Assembly (NCBI GenBank): GCA_012838755.1
Contig: DUOQ01000080.1
Location: 1 to 54,480, forward strand
DNA length: 54,480 bases
Direction: 5' to 3'
Source: Propionibacterium sp.
GTDB lineage: Bacteria > Actinomycetota > Actinomycetes > Propionibacteriales > Propionibacteriaceae
Positions 53,151-54,480 of this stretch are shown piece by piece (position 1 is the first letter of the stretch; every line of letters starts with the position of its first letter). The notes under the pieces are model-generated. The model made no database searches and was not told the DNA's origin. It saw nothing but the letters and a program-made list of their open reading frames with translations. A program made the translations under genes and the position numbers.

Positions 53151-54383
53151 GTGTACCGGTTGATCTTCTGGCCCGTCCTCGCGCCGTCCTTCCTGCTCGG
53201 GGTGGCGGTGGGCGCGATGGCGCCGGTGCTGGTGCTCGCCGCCCTCGAGCTCGGGGCGTCCCAGGCGCTCGCGGCGGCCATCGTCGCCATCATCGGCGCC
53301 ACCGCGCTGGCCGTCACGGTGCCGGTCGGGCTGTTCATCGACCGGGTCGGCGACCGCACCGCGATGACGCTGGCCACCGGCGCGGCGGTCGTGACCATCA
53401 CAGTGGCCATCGTGGCGTTGGCCTCCCGACAGCCGTGGTCCCTGGCCCTGTTCATCGGATCGGTGGTGCTGCGCGCGCCCGTGATGACCGCGTGGAACCT
53501 CGCCCGGCAGGCCGTCGTAGCGGAGACCGTGCCCGCCCACCAGCGCGGCCAGGCGATGACCGCGCTCGGCGGGACCATGCGCGCGGGCAACCTCGTCGGG
53601 CCGCTCTGCGGCGCCGCGCTGCTGCTGCTGTGGCCGCTGTGGTCGGTGTTCGCGTTCTCCGCCCTGTGCGCCCTCGCCGCGACCGGGCTGCTGTTCGTGA
53701 AACGCCTCAACCGGGCCTTCGACGCCGAGACCGCACGGAACCGGGCCGCCCGCACCCCCGACGAGCTGGCCCAGGGCGTCCGGTGGCGGGCGGTCGGGCT
53801 GGCCGGAGTGGCCATCGTCACGCTCGCCACGGCGCGCGTCGGGCAGCCGATCATCGTCGCGCTGTGGGGCGTTCACCTCGGCTGGACCGCAGCGCAGATC
53901 TCGCTGCTGGTCGCCGTGGGCGCCGCCGTCGAGCTGGTCATGATGATGCCGGGCGGCTACCTGAAGGACGCGCTGGGCCGCACCCCCACGCTCGTGCTCT
54001 GCCTCGCGGTCTACGGGACGGGCTTCCTCATGGCGCCACTGTGGCCGACGTCGGCCGGGCTGGTCGTGGCGATGGGCGTGATGAGCGTCGGCAACGGCCT
54101 GGGGGCCGGCATCAACATGACGATCGGCGCCGACCTCTCCCCCGTCCGCGGGCGGGCGCGCTTCCTGTCGATCTGGGCGATGTTCACCCAGGCCGGCCAG
54201 CTCGGCGGGCCCCTGGCGATCTCGGCGCTGCTGCTGACCGCCTCGCTCCCGGTCGCGATCAGCGTCGTCGGCGGCGCCGCGCTCACCGGTGCCGCGTGGG
54301 CACTCGCGGTGGCGCCGGTCACGCGGCTGCCGGGCCGCGCGTCCCTGCGACGGGGGGCCGACCAGCAGGCGGGTAGCGTGTGA
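53151..54383 (+). CDS. MFS transporter
   Basis: About 410 residues and twelve predicted membrane helices. The loop 2-3 motif is visible as GLFIDRVGDRTAM (after the second helix) and a related GGYLKDALGRTP after the eighth helix, both typical of the major facilitator superfamily. It is most likely a drug or metabolite exporter; the substrate is unknown. The start at GTG 53151 is preferred because AGGGGG lies 5 bases before it; ATG 53127 sits inside a palindrome. A lipoprotein gene starts 2 bases after the stop, so the two are co-transcribed. Confidence 0.85.
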   Translation: MYRLIFWPVLAPSFLLGVAVGAMAPVLVLAALELGASQALAAAIVAIIGATALAVTVPVGLFIDRVGDRTAMTLATGAAVVTITVAIVALASRQPWSLALFIGSVVLRAPVMTAWNLARQAVVAETVPAHQRGQAMTALGGTMRAGNLVGPLCGAALLLLWPLWSVFAFSALCALAATGLLFVKRLNRAFDAETARNRAARTPDELAQGVRWRAVGLAGVAIVTLATARVGQPIIVALWGVHLGWTAAQISLLVAVGAAVELVMMMPGGYLKDALGRTPTLVLCLAVYGTGFLMAPLWPTSAGLVVAMGVMSVGNGLGAGINMTIGADLSPVRGRARFLSIWAMFTQAGQLGGPLAISALLLTASLPVAISVVGGAALTGAAWALAVAPVTRLPGRASLRRGADQQAGSV

Positions 54384-54385
54384 CC

Positions 54386-54480
54386 ATGCCGCTTCCCCGG
54401 GCACGTCACCTCCTCGTCCCCGCCGCGTTCGCCCTCGCCCTGGCCGGGTGCTCCCCCGCACCCGAACCGGCGCCCGAGCC
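54386..54480 (+). CDS. Lipoprotein, N-terminal part (runs off the window)
   Basis: About 32 codons are visible: a short signal peptide with lipobox ALAGC (Cys22) followed by a Pro/Glu/Ala-rich spacer. The function cannot be told from this fragment. It starts 2 bases after the MFS gene stop and probably belongs to the same unit. Confidence 0.6.
   Translation, partial: MPLPRARHLLVPAAFALALAGCSPAPEPAPE

Overview
The window is very G+C-rich and reads as a chromosome segment of an actinobacterium, most likely a member of the Propionibacteriaceae. The evidence is a methylmalonyl-CoA carboxyltransferase (transcarboxylase)-type cluster at the left edge, an actinobacterial sufRBD-Rieske-CSUT operon, RbpA, WhiA, OpcA, a mycothiol-dependent isomerase-like protein, and two tandem membrane pyrophosphatases. 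Genus and species cannot be decided from the sequence alone. No rRNA, tRNA, CRISPR array, integrase or intact insertion sequence was seen.

Layout. 1-2292 (minus): mmdA, an OadG-like membrane subunit and the N-terminal part of a biotin carrier protein, i.e. propionate or methylmalonyl-CoA metabolism. 2492-5998: a DUF456 membrane protein, an ABC-F ATPase and an AI-2E/PerM-type membrane protein. 6006-12614 (minus): a complete SUF iron-sulfur assembly operon headed by its sensor-repressor SufR. 12843-18012 (plus): two tandem proton-pyrophosphatase genes of a divergent subfamily, both carrying an N-terminal lipoprotein signal. 18043-22031 (plus): a two-gene ABC exporter, heme A synthase, and an unusual MauE-thioredoxin-thioredoxin fusion; heme O synthase (22045-22971) faces it. 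23161-27509 (plus): transaldolase and the oxidative pentose phosphate genes zwf-opcA-pgl, without an adjacent transketolase. 27603-28779 (minus): membrane protein plus small GntR regulator. 28897-32730 (minus): rbpA, secG and the glycolytic tpiA-pgk-gap run. 32875-37648 (minus): whiA-yvcK-rapZ-uvrC. 37718-45836: a Tat-exported Rieske lipoprotein, a YidD-like protein, uvrA, a small plus-strand pair (mycothiol-dependent isomerase-like protein, MBL hydrolase), an alpha/beta hydrolase and uvrB.

45904-49142 is the most irregular part: a less G+C-rich pair of orphan genes, a decayed zinc alcohol dehydrogenase, modA-modB without modC, and a 121-bp element bounded by 23-bp inverted repeats. 49153-54480 holds a sigma factor divergent from a cysteine-rich zinc-finger protein, an OmpA-domain lipoprotein, coaE, a small hypothetical gene, an MFS transporter and the start of another lipoprotein gene.

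Two window-wide themes emerge. Many transcription units begin with TAnnnT followed by 6-8 bases and then directly the start codon, the arrangement expected for leaderless mRNAs; it was used to choose several starts. The energy and redox genes (transcarboxylase, PPi-driven proton pumps, heme A/O synthesis, pentose phosphate NADPH supply, Fe-S assembly) fit a facultative propionic-type metabolism that conserves PPi and can also respire. The items most worth following up are the lipobox-bearing pyrophosphatases and the MauE-Trx-Trx fusion.
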